Part shown: positions 6,863 through 14,185 of the stretch, piece after piece
Numbering within the stretch: the stretch's first letter is position 1
Layout: each line of letters opens with the position of its first letter
Assembly: GCA_913048525.1 (NCBI GenBank)
Contig: CAJWWP010000034.1
Span: 1-16,627, forward strand
Origin: GCA-002712965 sp913048525
GTDB taxonomy: Bacteria > Chloroflexota > Dehalococcoidia > Lucifugimonadales > UBA826
Length of the DNA stretch: 16,627 nt
Direction: 5' to 3'
Position numbers and translations under genes: made by a program
The notes under the pieces: model-generated
The model's database searches: none
What the model was told of the DNA's origin: nothing
What the model saw: the letters and a program-made list of their open reading frames with translations, nothing else

Positions 6863-8158
6863 TTATTCCCCAGACATATAATTTTTTTCTGGGGTTCCCA
6901 TAGCTTTCAAAGCGAATATTCCGATTGCCATAACCACAATGGTGCCATAAAACATAGGTCTGTAGCTATCGAGATGATCGTATGACAATCCGGACAGTAT
7001 TGGTCCTATACCAAATGATATAGCTGTACCATAGCCGGCGACACCCATGATGCTGGCGAAACTTTTTAATCCGAAATAATCTTGCACAATCATGTTTGTG
7101 AGTGTTCCGAAGGCTCCCATACAGAGGCCCCATAAGGGAGAACAGAACCAGATAATGCCGGGTATTGAAGGATTTGCTGCAAGCAGGAGAGCAAAACTTA
7201 GGCCTACGAAAGATACGATCATTGCGTTTTTTGCAGTTATTTTTTCTCCTAGAATGCCAAAAACCACCTTTCCTCCCATCCCGCCTAAGGCCAAAATACT
7301 CATTGCTGTTGCTGCTGCTGTTGAGCTTATACCTTCATTAACGTAATGAGATATCAGTTGCGGTAGTAGGGATGCGAAAGGTGTAGCACCTACGAGAAGT
7401 ATATAAAGAAGCATATAAAGGTTTTTGGACCGAATAGCTTGGGACATTTCCATTCCGGGTAGGTTTTCTCTGGCAGAGATGGGGCCTTTAAATTCATTAC
7501 TATCCTTGCCTTGCAATATTGGTTCTATCTTGGGTTCTCTAAGCGCTACTAGAACGGTGATGGCAATGAAGGAGGTTAGTAATCCCTGAAGATAATAGCC
7601 AGTTTGCCATCCTCCGTATGCAATGACTGCCCCAACAATTCCGGGCAAGACTACTCCACCGAAATTGTTTCCCATCATAGCTACTCCCATAACCCTGCCC
7701 CTGGCCTTTGGGAACCACAAACTCACGATTCTTCCTACAGGAGTCATCGTTGCAGAAAATCCAGCATATTGAATAAAGCTGAGAGCGTACCAATGCCATA
7801 ATTCTGTCATCATTGGTCTTACTAGGTAACTTGAGGCTGTAAGTCCCACACATACCGCGACTATGACTCTAGGACCTCTGAGATCAATCACCCTACCTAG
7901 GAAGGGGCCTAGGATTTGGCCTACAGCTAGAAAGGATAGCGAAGCGTTTATCTGGGTACGCGTCCAACCGAATTCAGCTGCCATTTCGTCCCCAAATAAT
8001 GCGAATGTATAAGTGCTAAATCCGACCAGGGTTGTTGATATGGCGAAACAAACTGCAACCGCCCACCATCCGTGTGATGGGTTAAACGGGTTCCATGCTG
8101 ATATACCTGCATTGTCAACGGAAGTATTATTCGGTATAGGTCTCGGTTGGTCTTTCAC
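6863..8158 (-). CDS. MFS transporter, monocarboxylate/oxalate-formate antiporter type
   Basis: A 12-helix major facilitator carrier, 431 residues from the GTG at 8158. A longer frame runs on to 8350, but it overlaps the divergent PHP gene and its extra residues are not MFS-like. The GTG leaves about 30 soluble residues before helix 1 (GWWAVAVCFAIS). WTRTQIN sits at 65-71. The MFS motif A equivalent LGRVIDLRGPR is at 87-97 between helices 2 and 3. RIVSLWFPKARGRVMG at 143-158 is followed by MMGNNFGG, as in oxalate/formate antiporter and monocarboxylate carriers. The central loop (about 240-270) is hydrophilic, and the protein ends EKNYMSGE. Substrates are probably organic acids, by family. The GTG has no clear ribosome binding site, which lowers confidence in the exact start. 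It shares motifs with the carrier at 15261-16547 and is upstream of the hydrolase gene. Confidence 0.85.
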   Translation of the reverse strand: MKDQPRPIPNNTSVDNAGISAWNPFNPSHGWWAVAVCFAISTTLVGFSTYTFALFGDEMAAEFGWTRTQINASLSFLAVGQILGPFLGRVIDLRGPRVIVAVCVGLTASSYLVRPMMTELWHWYALSFIQYAGFSATMTPVGRIVSLWFPKARGRVMGVAMMGNNFGGVVLPGIVGAVIAYGGWQTGYYLQGLLTSFIAITVLVALREPKIEPILQGKDSNEFKGPISARENLPGMEMSQAIRSKNLYMLLYILLVGATPFASLLPQLISHYVNEGISSTAAATAMSILALGGMGGKVVFGILGEKITAKNAMIVSFVGLSFALLLAANPSIPGIIWFCSPLWGLCMGAFGTLTNMIVQDYFGLKSFASIMGVAGYGTAISFGIGPILSGLSYDHLDSYRPMFYGTIVVMAIGIFALKAMGTPEKNYMSGE

Positions 8159-8190
8159 AATTATGAAGTTTAATCTATATGGGCAGGTTC

Positions 8191-8218
8191 TTGCCGAATA
8201 AGAGCATCTGAAGATAAT
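8191..8218 (+). promoter_or_regulatory. Candidate promoter for the PHP-domain gene
   Basis: TTGCCG (8191-8196) and GATAAT (8213-8218) are separated by 16 bases. This is a plausible sigma70-type -35/-10 pair about 30 bases before the start codon, in the gap between the divergent carrier and PHP genes. It rests on consensus resemblance only. Confidence 0.35.
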
Positions 8219-8234
8219 AGATACTATTTGAGAT

Positions 8235-8242
8235 GGGAGGTG
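8235..8242 (+). promoter_or_regulatory. Ribosome binding site deciding the PHP gene start
   Basis: GGGAGGTG ends six bases before the ATG at 8249. It rules out the upstream in-frame TTG at 8228, which would place this site inside the gene. Confidence 0.6.
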
Positions 8243-8248
8243 AATTGT

Positions 8249-9157
8249 ATGTCTGACTCTAGTTGGTTTAAAGGGAATATCCATTGCCATACTACTATGT
8301 CTGATGGCGATGCTGATCCAAGAACCGCAGTAGATTGGTATCAAAGTCATGGGTATGATTTCTTAGTTTTGAGTGATCATAATCACCTGACCCTGTTTGA
8401 TTATCAAGCAAAAGACGATAGTGACTTAATTTTGATTCCAGGTGAAGAGGTCACGAGTTCAATTGGGGTCGACTCAATTCCTTTACATATCAATGGAATT
8501 GGAATTAATCGGCTAGTTGAACCAGCTGATTGCAAAACAGTACTTGAAAGTTTGCAAACTAACATTGACCGGATTTTGGATGCAGGTGGGTTAGTTTCTA
8601 TTAATCATCCAAATTATAAATGGGCGTTGACTCCAGAAATTATCAGCTCTTCAACCGGCGCTAATATGCTGGAAGTCTTTAATGGGCACCCAATGACTAA
8701 TACCTTTGGCACTGGAAACAAACCTTCTGCTGAGCAAATCTGGGATGCAGTTTTGACTAGTGGGCAAAAGATATTTGCTGCAGCAACGGATGATGCGCAT
8801 AACTATCATGAATTTACTCCCAATCACTCAAATCCTGGGAGGGGCTGGCTGAATGTTAGGGCCAGCCACCTAACCTCTGATGGGATCATCGATTCATTAA
8901 GAAGTGGCGATTTTTACTCTTCGACAGGGGTAGTTTTAAATGAAATTACCGCTGATAAAAATGGAATCGCAATAGAAATTGAGAGGATTCCTTTTGTTGA
9001 ATATGAAACTACATTTGTGGGAGAGGGCGGGAAGGTTTTAGACAAATGTTTCGGCAGTAACTCTGAATATATTTTCCAAGGCGAAAAAGGCTATGTGAGA
9101 GCAACAATCTCAGACTCCAATGGCTTTAAAGCATGGATTCAGCCTGTACATATTTGA
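8249..9157 (+). CDS. PHP-domain metal-dependent phosphoesterase
   Basis: A 302-residue protein from the ATG at 8249. The polymerase/histidinol phosphatase (PHP) metal-binding residues appear in order. Those visible are NIHCHTTMSDGD (10-21; His12, His14, Asp19), LSDHNHL (41-47; Asp43, His44), IPGEEVT (63-69; Glu66 or Glu67), His80, SINHPN (117-122; His120), LEVFNGH (141-147; Glu142) and TDDAHNY (180-186; Asp182, His184). Such proteins bind two or three metal ions and hydrolyse phosphate mono- or diesters; several small stand-alone members act on nucleotides or sugar phosphates. The C-terminal 80 residues form a beta-rich region (ITADKNGIAIEIERI and after) that is common in this subfamily. The substrate is unknown. 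The gene is divergent from the MFS carrier and convergent on the aminotransferase, with ten bases between stops. The first residues MSDSSWFKGN fit the family start well. Confidence 0.86.
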   Translation: MSDSSWFKGNIHCHTTMSDGDADPRTAVDWYQSHGYDFLVLSDHNHLTLFDYQAKDDSDLILIPGEEVTSSIGVDSIPLHINGIGINRLVEPADCKTVLESLQTNIDRILDAGGLVSINHPNYKWALTPEIISSSTGANMLEVFNGHPMTNTFGTGNKPSAEQIWDAVLTSGQKIFAAATDDAHNYHEFTPNHSNPGRGWLNVRASHLTSDGIIDSLRSGDFYSSTGVVLNEITADKNGIAIEIERIPFVEYETTFVGEGGKVLDKCFGSNSEYIFQGEKGYVRATISDSNGFKAWIQPVHI

Positions 9158-9167
9158 TCTGAAGTAT

Positions 9168-10550
9168 TCACACTATGGAAAATTCTTTTTCCACGTTGCT
9201 AAGTGATTTGTGTATTCCCTCAATAATAACGTCAACTTCACTTGGATTTATGCAAAGGGGTGGACTGAGGGAAACTCCCTTGTCGGTGGCAAATAGGATT
9301 AGTCCATTGGAGCGGAATTCTTGATTTAGTCTATTGGACATACCCGACTCAGGGGTAAAATTTTCCTTGGTGTCTCGGTTCTTAACAAGTTCTAGTCCTA
9401 GTAGAAGTCCCAATCCTCTAACGTCGCCTATTATAGGATGCTTCTCGCGGAGCTCCTTTAGTTTGTTCAGTAAATAAAGACCTGTGCTGGCTGAGTTGTT
9501 GACCAGTTTTTCTGATTCAATTATCTCTATGTTAGCTAGTGCCGAAGCGGCGCAAACGGGATGCCCGCCAAAAGTCAGAGCCTGACGAAACAAATTCTGT
9601 TCACCCGCGAAAACATCAGAAATTCGGTTCGTGCTAACCGTCGCCGCGAGAGGCAAATAACTGCTGGTAATTCCTTTGGCCACCGTCATTATGTCTGGCA
9701 CAATCCCCCAATGTTCAAGAGCAAACATTTTTCCAGTTCGACCAAAACCAGTGATTACTTCGTCGGCTATTAATAAGATTCCGTACTTGTCGCATATGTC
9801 TCTGATCATAGGCCAGTATGGATTTCCGGGAACGGCCGCAAGTGATGAGGCAGAGACTGGCTCTGCAATAAATGCTGCGATGGTCTCGGGTCCATGAAAA
9901 AGTATCAAGCTCTCAACTGCCTCAGCACATAGAATTGCGCATTCCTCATCTGTTTGACCGTCGAATTCACATCTATATCGGTTAGGCTGAGGAGCGTAGA
10001 CCATTCCTGGTACTGTGGGTTCGTAGTCTGACCGGGAGGAACCGCCACCTCCCAACCACATTACTCCACCGGTTGCGCCGTGATAGGAACCTTTTCTGCT
10101 GATTATTTTGTATCTTCCATTATTACCTAGGCGCTTATGGTAAGACTTTGCTATTTTCAAGGCAGTTTCGTTTGCCTCAGATCCTCCGCTCACGGGCCAG
10201 GAACGTTGGAGATCTCCAGGTGACAGTGATGCGATCTTCTCAGCGAGTTTGACGAGCGGCGCAGTGGTTGTGCCTTGCGGAAAATATTGTATTTGCTCCA
10301 TCTGAGCTCTGGCGGCGTCGGCTATTTCATTCCTTCCATAACCTGAGTTTACGGAACTGTAACCACCGTTAACATCTATCCAAGTTTTTCCGTCAATATC
10401 AGTTACATTTATGCCATTCCCATCCACCACTATGTCTGGTCCACCAGCCTCACCTGTTTTGACCCAGTCTCTGTTATGCATCCATAAGTGGTTAAGGGCT
10501 GAGTGTCTTAATTCGCTAATCTCTTCTGCTAGTTTTGGTACTTCTACCAT
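9168..10550 (-). CDS. Class III aminotransferase, PLP-dependent (paralogue 1)
   Basis: A 460-residue fold-type I, class III (omega-amino acid/amine) aminotransferase. The ATG at 10550 has AGGTGG five bases upstream; the GTG three codons earlier has no ribosome binding site. Visible PLP elements are VSGGSEANETALKIAK (about 120-135), GSYHGATGG with the ring-stacking aromatic pair (155-163), LLIADEVITGFGRTGK with Asp264 contacting the pyridine nitrogen, and MTVAKGITSSYLPL with Lys292 as the Schiff-base lysine. The THR of the partner subunit's phosphate site appears as LTFGGHPV. A YRC-x9-C-x3-C pattern is shared with its neighbour. Likely donors are beta-alanine, GABA, taurine or another omega-amine, with pyruvate or 2-oxoglutarate as acceptor; this is family-level only. 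It follows its paralogue with a short gap (46 bases between the stop and the ATG), so they are likely co-transcribed. Confidence 0.92.
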   Translation of the reverse strand: MVEVPKLAEEISELRHSALNHLWMHNRDWVKTGEAGGPDIVVDGNGINVTDIDGKTWIDVNGGYSSVNSGYGRNEIADAARAQMEQIQYFPQGTTTAPLVKLAEKIASLSPGDLQRSWPVSGGSEANETALKIAKSYHKRLGNNGRYKIISRKGSYHGATGGVMWLGGGGSSRSDYEPTVPGMVYAPQPNRYRCEFDGQTDEECAILCAEAVESLILFHGPETIAAFIAEPVSASSLAAVPGNPYWPMIRDICDKYGILLIADEVITGFGRTGKMFALEHWGIVPDIMTVAKGITSSYLPLAATVSTNRISDVFAGEQNLFRQALTFGGHPVCAASALANIEIIESEKLVNNSASTGLYLLNKLKELREKHPIIGDVRGLGLLLGLELVKNRDTKENFTPESGMSNRLNQEFRSNGLILFATDKGVSLSPPLCINPSEVDVIIEGIHKSLSNVEKEFSIV

Positions 10551-10555
10551 CTGTT

Positions 10556-10561
10556 CCACCT
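10556..10561 (-). promoter_or_regulatory. Ribosome binding site deciding aminotransferase 1 start
   Basis: On the - strand this reads AGGTGG, five bases before the ATG at 10550. It overlaps the GTG at 10559, which therefore cannot be the start. Confidence 0.6.
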
Positions 10562-10596
10562 AAATTTGTTATCACTAATTCTTGGGATTGCAAAAT

Positions 10597-11970
10597 TCAC
10601 TTGAGGTGAACCTCCGTCGATAATTCACCTAAACTCCTGTCGAGAACAGATACGATTTCATCAACTTCTGACGTTGTTATGCACAAAGGTGGTCCTATGT
10701 TCAAAATCTCGCTGCCTACCCTGAAAATTAATCCGTTCTCTCGAAATTTTTGGTTAAGACGTTCTGCGACTTTTAATTCTTTGGGGAATCCCATTTTTGT
10801 CCGTCGGTCACTAACCAATTCGATGGAAAGGAGTAAACCGAGCCCCCGCACGTCCCCAATTATTTTGTGGTTTTCTTTTAATTCCATCAGTTGGTTCTTA
10901 AAATACTCGCCAACTCTTGCAGCATTGTCGACTAAATTTTCTTTTTCGATGATTTCTATGTTTTTTAGAGCGGCCGCCGCAGACACGGGATGTCCACTGG
11001 AAGTGAAAACATGTCTTAAATAATTCTCTTCCCCTGCGAACTGGCTTGCGATCCTCTCTGATACCACAGTGGCGGCTAAGGGGAGATAACTGCTAATAAT
11101 TCCCTTGGCTACAGTCATAATGTCCGGTACGACTCCCCAGTGTTCGCTGGCAAACATTTTTCCGGTTCGTCCGAACCCACAGATAACCTCGTCCGCAATC
11201 AACACAATGCCGTAACGATCACATATGTCCCTTAACATCGGCCAATATTCTTCACCAGGGACTGGAGAACCAAGTGGTACTGCAATAGGTTCTGCGATTA
11301 GAGCAGCAATTGTATCGGGATCATTGTCGAGGATTAGTTGTTCTATAGCCTTCGCACACCTGTATGCGCATTCAGAGGGTGTGGTACCTCCGAGTTCACA
11401 CCTGTAGGAGTTGGGCTGAGGCCCGTATAGCATGCCAGGATATTCTGGTTCGAAGTCACCACGTGGGCTCGCAGGGTTACTACCGAGCCATAAAACACCT
11501 CCGGTCGTTCCGTGATAAGAACCTTTTCTACTGACTACTTTATAACGTTTGTCGTCGTTTCTTCGGCGATGATATGCTCTCGCGATCTTCAAGGCTGTTT
11601 CATTTGCCTCGGATCCTCCGCTCACCGGAAAAGTGCGTGACAAGTCACCCGGTGTTATTTCTGCTAGTTTCTTTGCTAGCTGTATAGTCGGCACGGTGGT
11701 TGTACCTTGAGGGAAATATGGCATCCGTACCATCTGATCATAGGCGGCAGAGGCAATTTCTGTTCTTCCATATCCGATATTGACAGAGTTATAACCTCCA
11801 TTAACGTCGATCCAGGAATTTCCTTGAGAATCTGTGACCCTTAGACCTTTTCCCCCTTTAATGATTAGGGGATCACCTTCTTCAGCCATCGATACCCAGT
11901 CACGATTTTGCATCCACAGAAATTCCAGGGATTTTCGCCGTAATTGTTCCCCTTCATCGGTTAGAACCAC
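10597..11970 (-). CDS. Class III aminotransferase, PLP-dependent (paralogue 2)
   Basis: A 457-residue class III aminotransferase, highly similar along its whole length to the gene just downstream. Shared blocks are WIDVNGGY, YFPQGTTT, VSGGSEANETALKIA, RKGSYHG, ADEV-GFGRTGKMFA and VPDIMTVAKG. The Schiff-base lysine is Lys289 and the pyridine-nitrogen Asp is Asp260, counted from the GTG at 11970. That GTG is favoured over the TTG at 11976, because the GGGAGG ribosome binding site abuts the TTG but is six bases from the GTG. The substrate-side sequences differ: VICGFGRTG here versus VITGFGRTG, and FTSSGHPVSA versus LTFGGHPVCA. This suggests duplication followed by divergence of specificity. The same YRC-x9-C-x3-C cysteine spacing is present. 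It is first in a probable two-gene operon. The exact amine donor cannot be inferred. Confidence 0.92.
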   Translation of the reverse strand: MVLTDEGEQLRRKSLEFLWMQNRDWVSMAEEGDPLIIKGGKGLRVTDSQGNSWIDVNGGYNSVNIGYGRTEIASAAYDQMVRMPYFPQGTTTVPTIQLAKKLAEITPGDLSRTFPVSGGSEANETALKIARAYHRRRNDDKRYKVVSRKGSYHGTTGGVLWLGSNPASPRGDFEPEYPGMLYGPQPNSYRCELGGTTPSECAYRCAKAIEQLILDNDPDTIAALIAEPIAVPLGSPVPGEEYWPMLRDICDRYGIVLIADEVICGFGRTGKMFASEHWGVVPDIMTVAKGIISSYLPLAATVVSERIASQFAGEENYLRHVFTSSGHPVSAAAALKNIEIIEKENLVDNAARVGEYFKNQLMELKENHKIIGDVRGLGLLLSIELVSDRRTKMGFPKELKVAERLNQKFRENGLIFRVGSEILNIGPPLCITTSEVDEIVSVLDRSLGELSTEVHLK

Positions 11971-11976
11971 TTTCAA

Positions 11977-11982
11977 CCTCCC
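11977..11982 (-). promoter_or_regulatory. Ribosome binding site deciding aminotransferase 2 start
   Basis: GGGAGG on the - strand, six bases before the GTG at 11970 and touching the TTG at 11976. It favours the GTG. Confidence 0.55.
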
Positions 11983-12002
11983 TTTCCATTACAACTAGGT
12001 TG

Positions 12003-12104
12003 CTTTCAGTTTTGGTTAGATGGTAGCACTAGATTGAACTACTGGTTAAACACTTTCAGTCAGCGTACACCTAATACATTTTTGACTTTGGTTAATTGAC
12101 TTTG
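12003..12104. repeat. Short direct repeats upstream of the aminotransferase pair
   Basis: Within the empty 5' region of the aminotransferase operon, TTGACTTTG occurs twice in direct orientation (12082-12090 and 12096-12104, a 14-base period). CTTTCAGT also occurs twice (12003-12010 and 12053-12060), and TGGTTA three times (12013, 12043 and 12089). Such clustering could mark a regulator binding region for the - strand operon, but the repeats are short and chance cannot be excluded. Confidence 0.3.
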
Positions 12105-12120
12105 TCCGGAGACCATTCTT

Positions 12121-12390
12121 AATCGCCTCAATAGAAGCCATGAAGGTGAATATCTTATGTGCGGTTGGACTCAGAAATCCTCACTTTGTGGTGGGGAAAT
12201 CCAGAGTCCTCCAATATTCTTCTGTCTCCAAGAAGAGGGTGTGGCAGTTGATCACCCCAGGCAAGAGCACCTTCCCGAAACTTTTTGGACCACGGTGCTG
12301 GATGGGAACTATCTCTGAATCGTCGCTGTATCCAATTCCAACGATTCCCGTGTCTTTAATGGTGATTTCGGCAGCATAAGGAATTTCTCA
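12121..12390 (-). pseudogene. Decayed N-terminal fragment of an amidohydrolase
   Basis: The - strand frame between stops at 12388-12390 and 12181-12183 encodes 68 residues that read like the start of a metal-dependent amidohydrolase. AEITIKDTGIVGIGYSDD corresponds to the usual dI-I-dG-I-xIG strand pair, and GKVLLPGVINCHTLF to the GK-v-lPG-in-HTH strand. The second metal-binding His of HTH is replaced by Leu. After the TGA the same frame continues with SPTAHKIFTFMASIEAIKNG, close to the helix that normally precedes the GvTT turn, and then loses similarity. No start codon, N-terminal strand or catalytic C-terminal barrel is present, and stops interrupt it. It therefore appears to be the relic of a cytosine deaminase/atrazine-hydrolase-like enzyme lying between the GMC and aminotransferase genes. 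The + strand frame over the same bases is a shadow. Confidence 0.6.
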
Positions 12391-12443
12391 TTCTTTCTTC
12401 TATTCTGAGTTAGCATTTATCTCTAGAGAGAAGCTCCATGGCC

Positions 12444-13994
12444 TCAGTTTCGATTCAATTCAGAGGATATCTTTTCAGCTATCATGATTGTAGTGGCGTT
12501 AGTGTTTGACCTCACGACATCCGGCATTACAGATGCATCAACTACCATGAGGTTTTCGGAGCCGTGTACATTGCATTTAGCATCTACTACAGCCATGCCG
12601 TCTGAATTCGGTCCCATTTTGCATGTTCCAGAGGAGTGGTGTTGTGTTAGCACATTATCCTTTAGCCAATCGTCAAGTTTTTCATCATTCTCCAGTATTT
12701 CATCAGAGGGAGACATCCTTGACATCATCGCTGGTTCATATTCAGGTCTGGCAGAAATTTCAGAACATAGTCTAACCGCACCTCGCATTCGTTCAAGATC
12801 GTACGGATGAGTTAGGTAACAGTAATTTAGAATAGGTTGCTGTAAAGGGTTGGAAGATGTCAGTTTGATTTCCCCTTTTGACAGTGCCTTTTGCAGGGCG
12901 ATGCTAAATCCGGTTGGTATTTTGCCTTCAGTTATTTCATAGTCCGTCGGTATATGTTCCGACCTCAACTGGATAGGTCTCATCTGCATGTCGTTTCTGT
13001 ATTTGGATCCAGGAGTTGTGTATCTCATGCCAACTTGCAGAGCTGGTATCATCTCGGGATGCTGTGCACTGCTTTCATATTGCATAAACACTGCGGCATG
13101 ATCTCTTAAATTCTGTCCTACTCCAGGTAGATCTATTTTTGTTTCTATGCTTTGATCAGAAAGATGATTTGATGGCCCGATACCACTTAACATCAACAAT
13201 TGAGGCGAGTTTATAGCGCCACCACTTAATATAACCTGGTCTGACAGTACCTGGAACAGCTCACCACCAGAGGATGCTTCAATCCCCACAGCTCTCGTTC
13301 CATCTATCAAGATCCTATGGACAAATACGTCCGACCTCAGAGTGAAATTCAACCGATTTCTAGCCCTTTCAAGGTATGTAAGGGCAGTGCTCATTCGAAC
13401 CCCATCTATTCGATTGAATGGGTAGAAGCCCACCCCTGTCGAATCGGGATGGTTCATATCTTCTGTCCTTGGATAACCTGCCGCTACACATGCTTCTATG
13501 AAAGCTTTTGGACTAGGGAGTAATTCCTCTTCTCCATACCTTTTGACTGGAATGGGACCTTCAGAACCATGGAAGTCATCACCTGCGAAATCGAGATCCG
13601 TCTCAGACTTGCGAAAGTGTTCTAGTACATCGGTGTACCCCCACCCTCTATTGCCAGCTGATTCCCATTCGTCGAAATCTTCTGGGATACCTCTGAACCA
13701 GACTTGACCGTTTATGGCGCTCGAACCCCCTGTGACTTTTCCTCTAGGTAAAAGAAATGTTTCCTTTCTATCTGGGCGGGCATTAGCTTCGTATCCCCAG
13801 GTATGGGAGTATGGATCAAAAGATTCGTACCATGCTCTTACACCATATTTGATTTGGTCAGGGAGGTTGCTTCTGTTTGGGTAGTCGGGGCCCGCTTCCA
13901 GCAGTATTACTGATCTAGTTGGATCTTCTGTCAGTCTGGAAGCAAGCACAGAGCCAGCAGACCCCGCGCCCACAATAATAGTGTCGTATTTCAT
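12444..13994 (-). CDS. GMC-family FAD-dependent oxidoreductase (alcohol/choline dehydrogenase-like)
   Basis: A 516-residue glucose-methanol-choline oxidoreductase from the ATG at 13994, where MKYDTIIVGAGSAGS matches the usual family start. An in-frame ATG 20 codons upstream (14054) has no ribosome binding site and adds a non-homologous DIWRRDGKLD segment. FAD-binding GAGSAG is at 9-14, followed by LLEAGPD. GMC signature 1 is seen as RGKVTGGSSAINGQVWFRG and signature 2 as LSGGAINSPQLLMLSGIGP. The catalytic pair is the His of QHHSSGTCKMG (452/453) and the Asn of the SNTNATTIMIAEK end (about 497-499). No signal peptide is visible. The enzyme oxidises a primary alcohol or a sugar hydroxyl using FAD, with a quinone or other acceptor; the substrate is unknown. 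It is divergent from an SMP-30 lactonase gene, which suits oxidation of a sugar or polyol to a lactone. Confidence 0.9.
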   Translation of the reverse strand: MKYDTIIVGAGSAGSVLASRLTEDPTRSVILLEAGPDYPNRSNLPDQIKYGVRAWYESFDPYSHTWGYEANARPDRKETFLLPRGKVTGGSSAINGQVWFRGIPEDFDEWESAGNRGWGYTDVLEHFRKSETDLDFAGDDFHGSEGPIPVKRYGEEELLPSPKAFIEACVAAGYPRTEDMNHPDSTGVGFYPFNRIDGVRMSTALTYLERARNRLNFTLRSDVFVHRILIDGTRAVGIEASSGGELFQVLSDQVILSGGAINSPQLLMLSGIGPSNHLSDQSIETKIDLPGVGQNLRDHAAVFMQYESSAQHPEMIPALQVGMRYTTPGSKYRNDMQMRPIQLRSEHIPTDYEITEGKIPTGFSIALQKALSKGEIKLTSSNPLQQPILNYCYLTHPYDLERMRGAVRLCSEISARPEYEPAMMSRMSPSDEILENDEKLDDWLKDNVLTQHHSSGTCKMGPNSDGMAVVDAKCNVHGSENLMVVDASVMPDVVRSNTNATTIMIAEKISSELNRN

Positions 13995-14094
13995 ATCAAG
14001 TTTCCCATCCCTCCTCCAAATATCGATAATAGGGGCACTCTTTTCTGGTCCCATTTGTTAAGTTTTGATTCCTAACAACTATCAGATATTCATA

Positions 14095-14116
14095 CAGTTA
14101 CAATAACTTGTAACTG
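14095..14116. promoter_or_regulatory. Perfect inverted repeat, candidate operator
   Basis: CAGTTACAA and TTGTAACTG are exact reverse complements, nine bases each, separated by TAAC. The site lies in the intergenic region between the divergent GMC and lactonase genes, about 70 bases before the lactonase ATG. Its length, spacing and place fit a dimeric repressor such as a GntR- or TetR-type protein. No regulator gene lies in this window, so the binder is unknown. Confidence 0.6.
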
Positions 14117-14135
14117 GTGAACGCCGAAAATTCTT

Positions 14136-14157
14136 GCATATATTCTCGATAATATGC
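14136..14157. promoter_or_regulatory. Second, weaker dyad near the lactonase start
   Basis: GCATAT and ATATGC are separated by ten bases. This dyad is centred 41 bases from the centre of the 14095-14116 inverted repeat and overlaps a TAATAT -10-like element. It is AT-rich and could occur by chance. It may be part of the promoter for the lactonase gene. Confidence 0.28.
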
Positions 14158-14185
14158 CAAGTTAGCAAATGATGAGGAGGAAACC

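Noticed and set aside
8159..8350. N-terminal extension of the first MFS carrier to 495 residues
   Set aside because: The extension overlaps the divergent PHP gene and its promoter region, has no MFS-like sequence and no ribosome binding site. The GTG at 8158 gives a normal family length.
12140..12379. 79-residue + strand frame in the aminotransferase-GMC gap
   Set aside because: It is antisense to the amidohydrolase relic, has no ribosome binding site and shows no recognisable protein features.
12419..12430. TCTCTAGAGA palindrome downstream of the GMC stop
   Set aside because: It is a ten-base palindrome without a T-run or second copy, too short to call a terminator or binding site.
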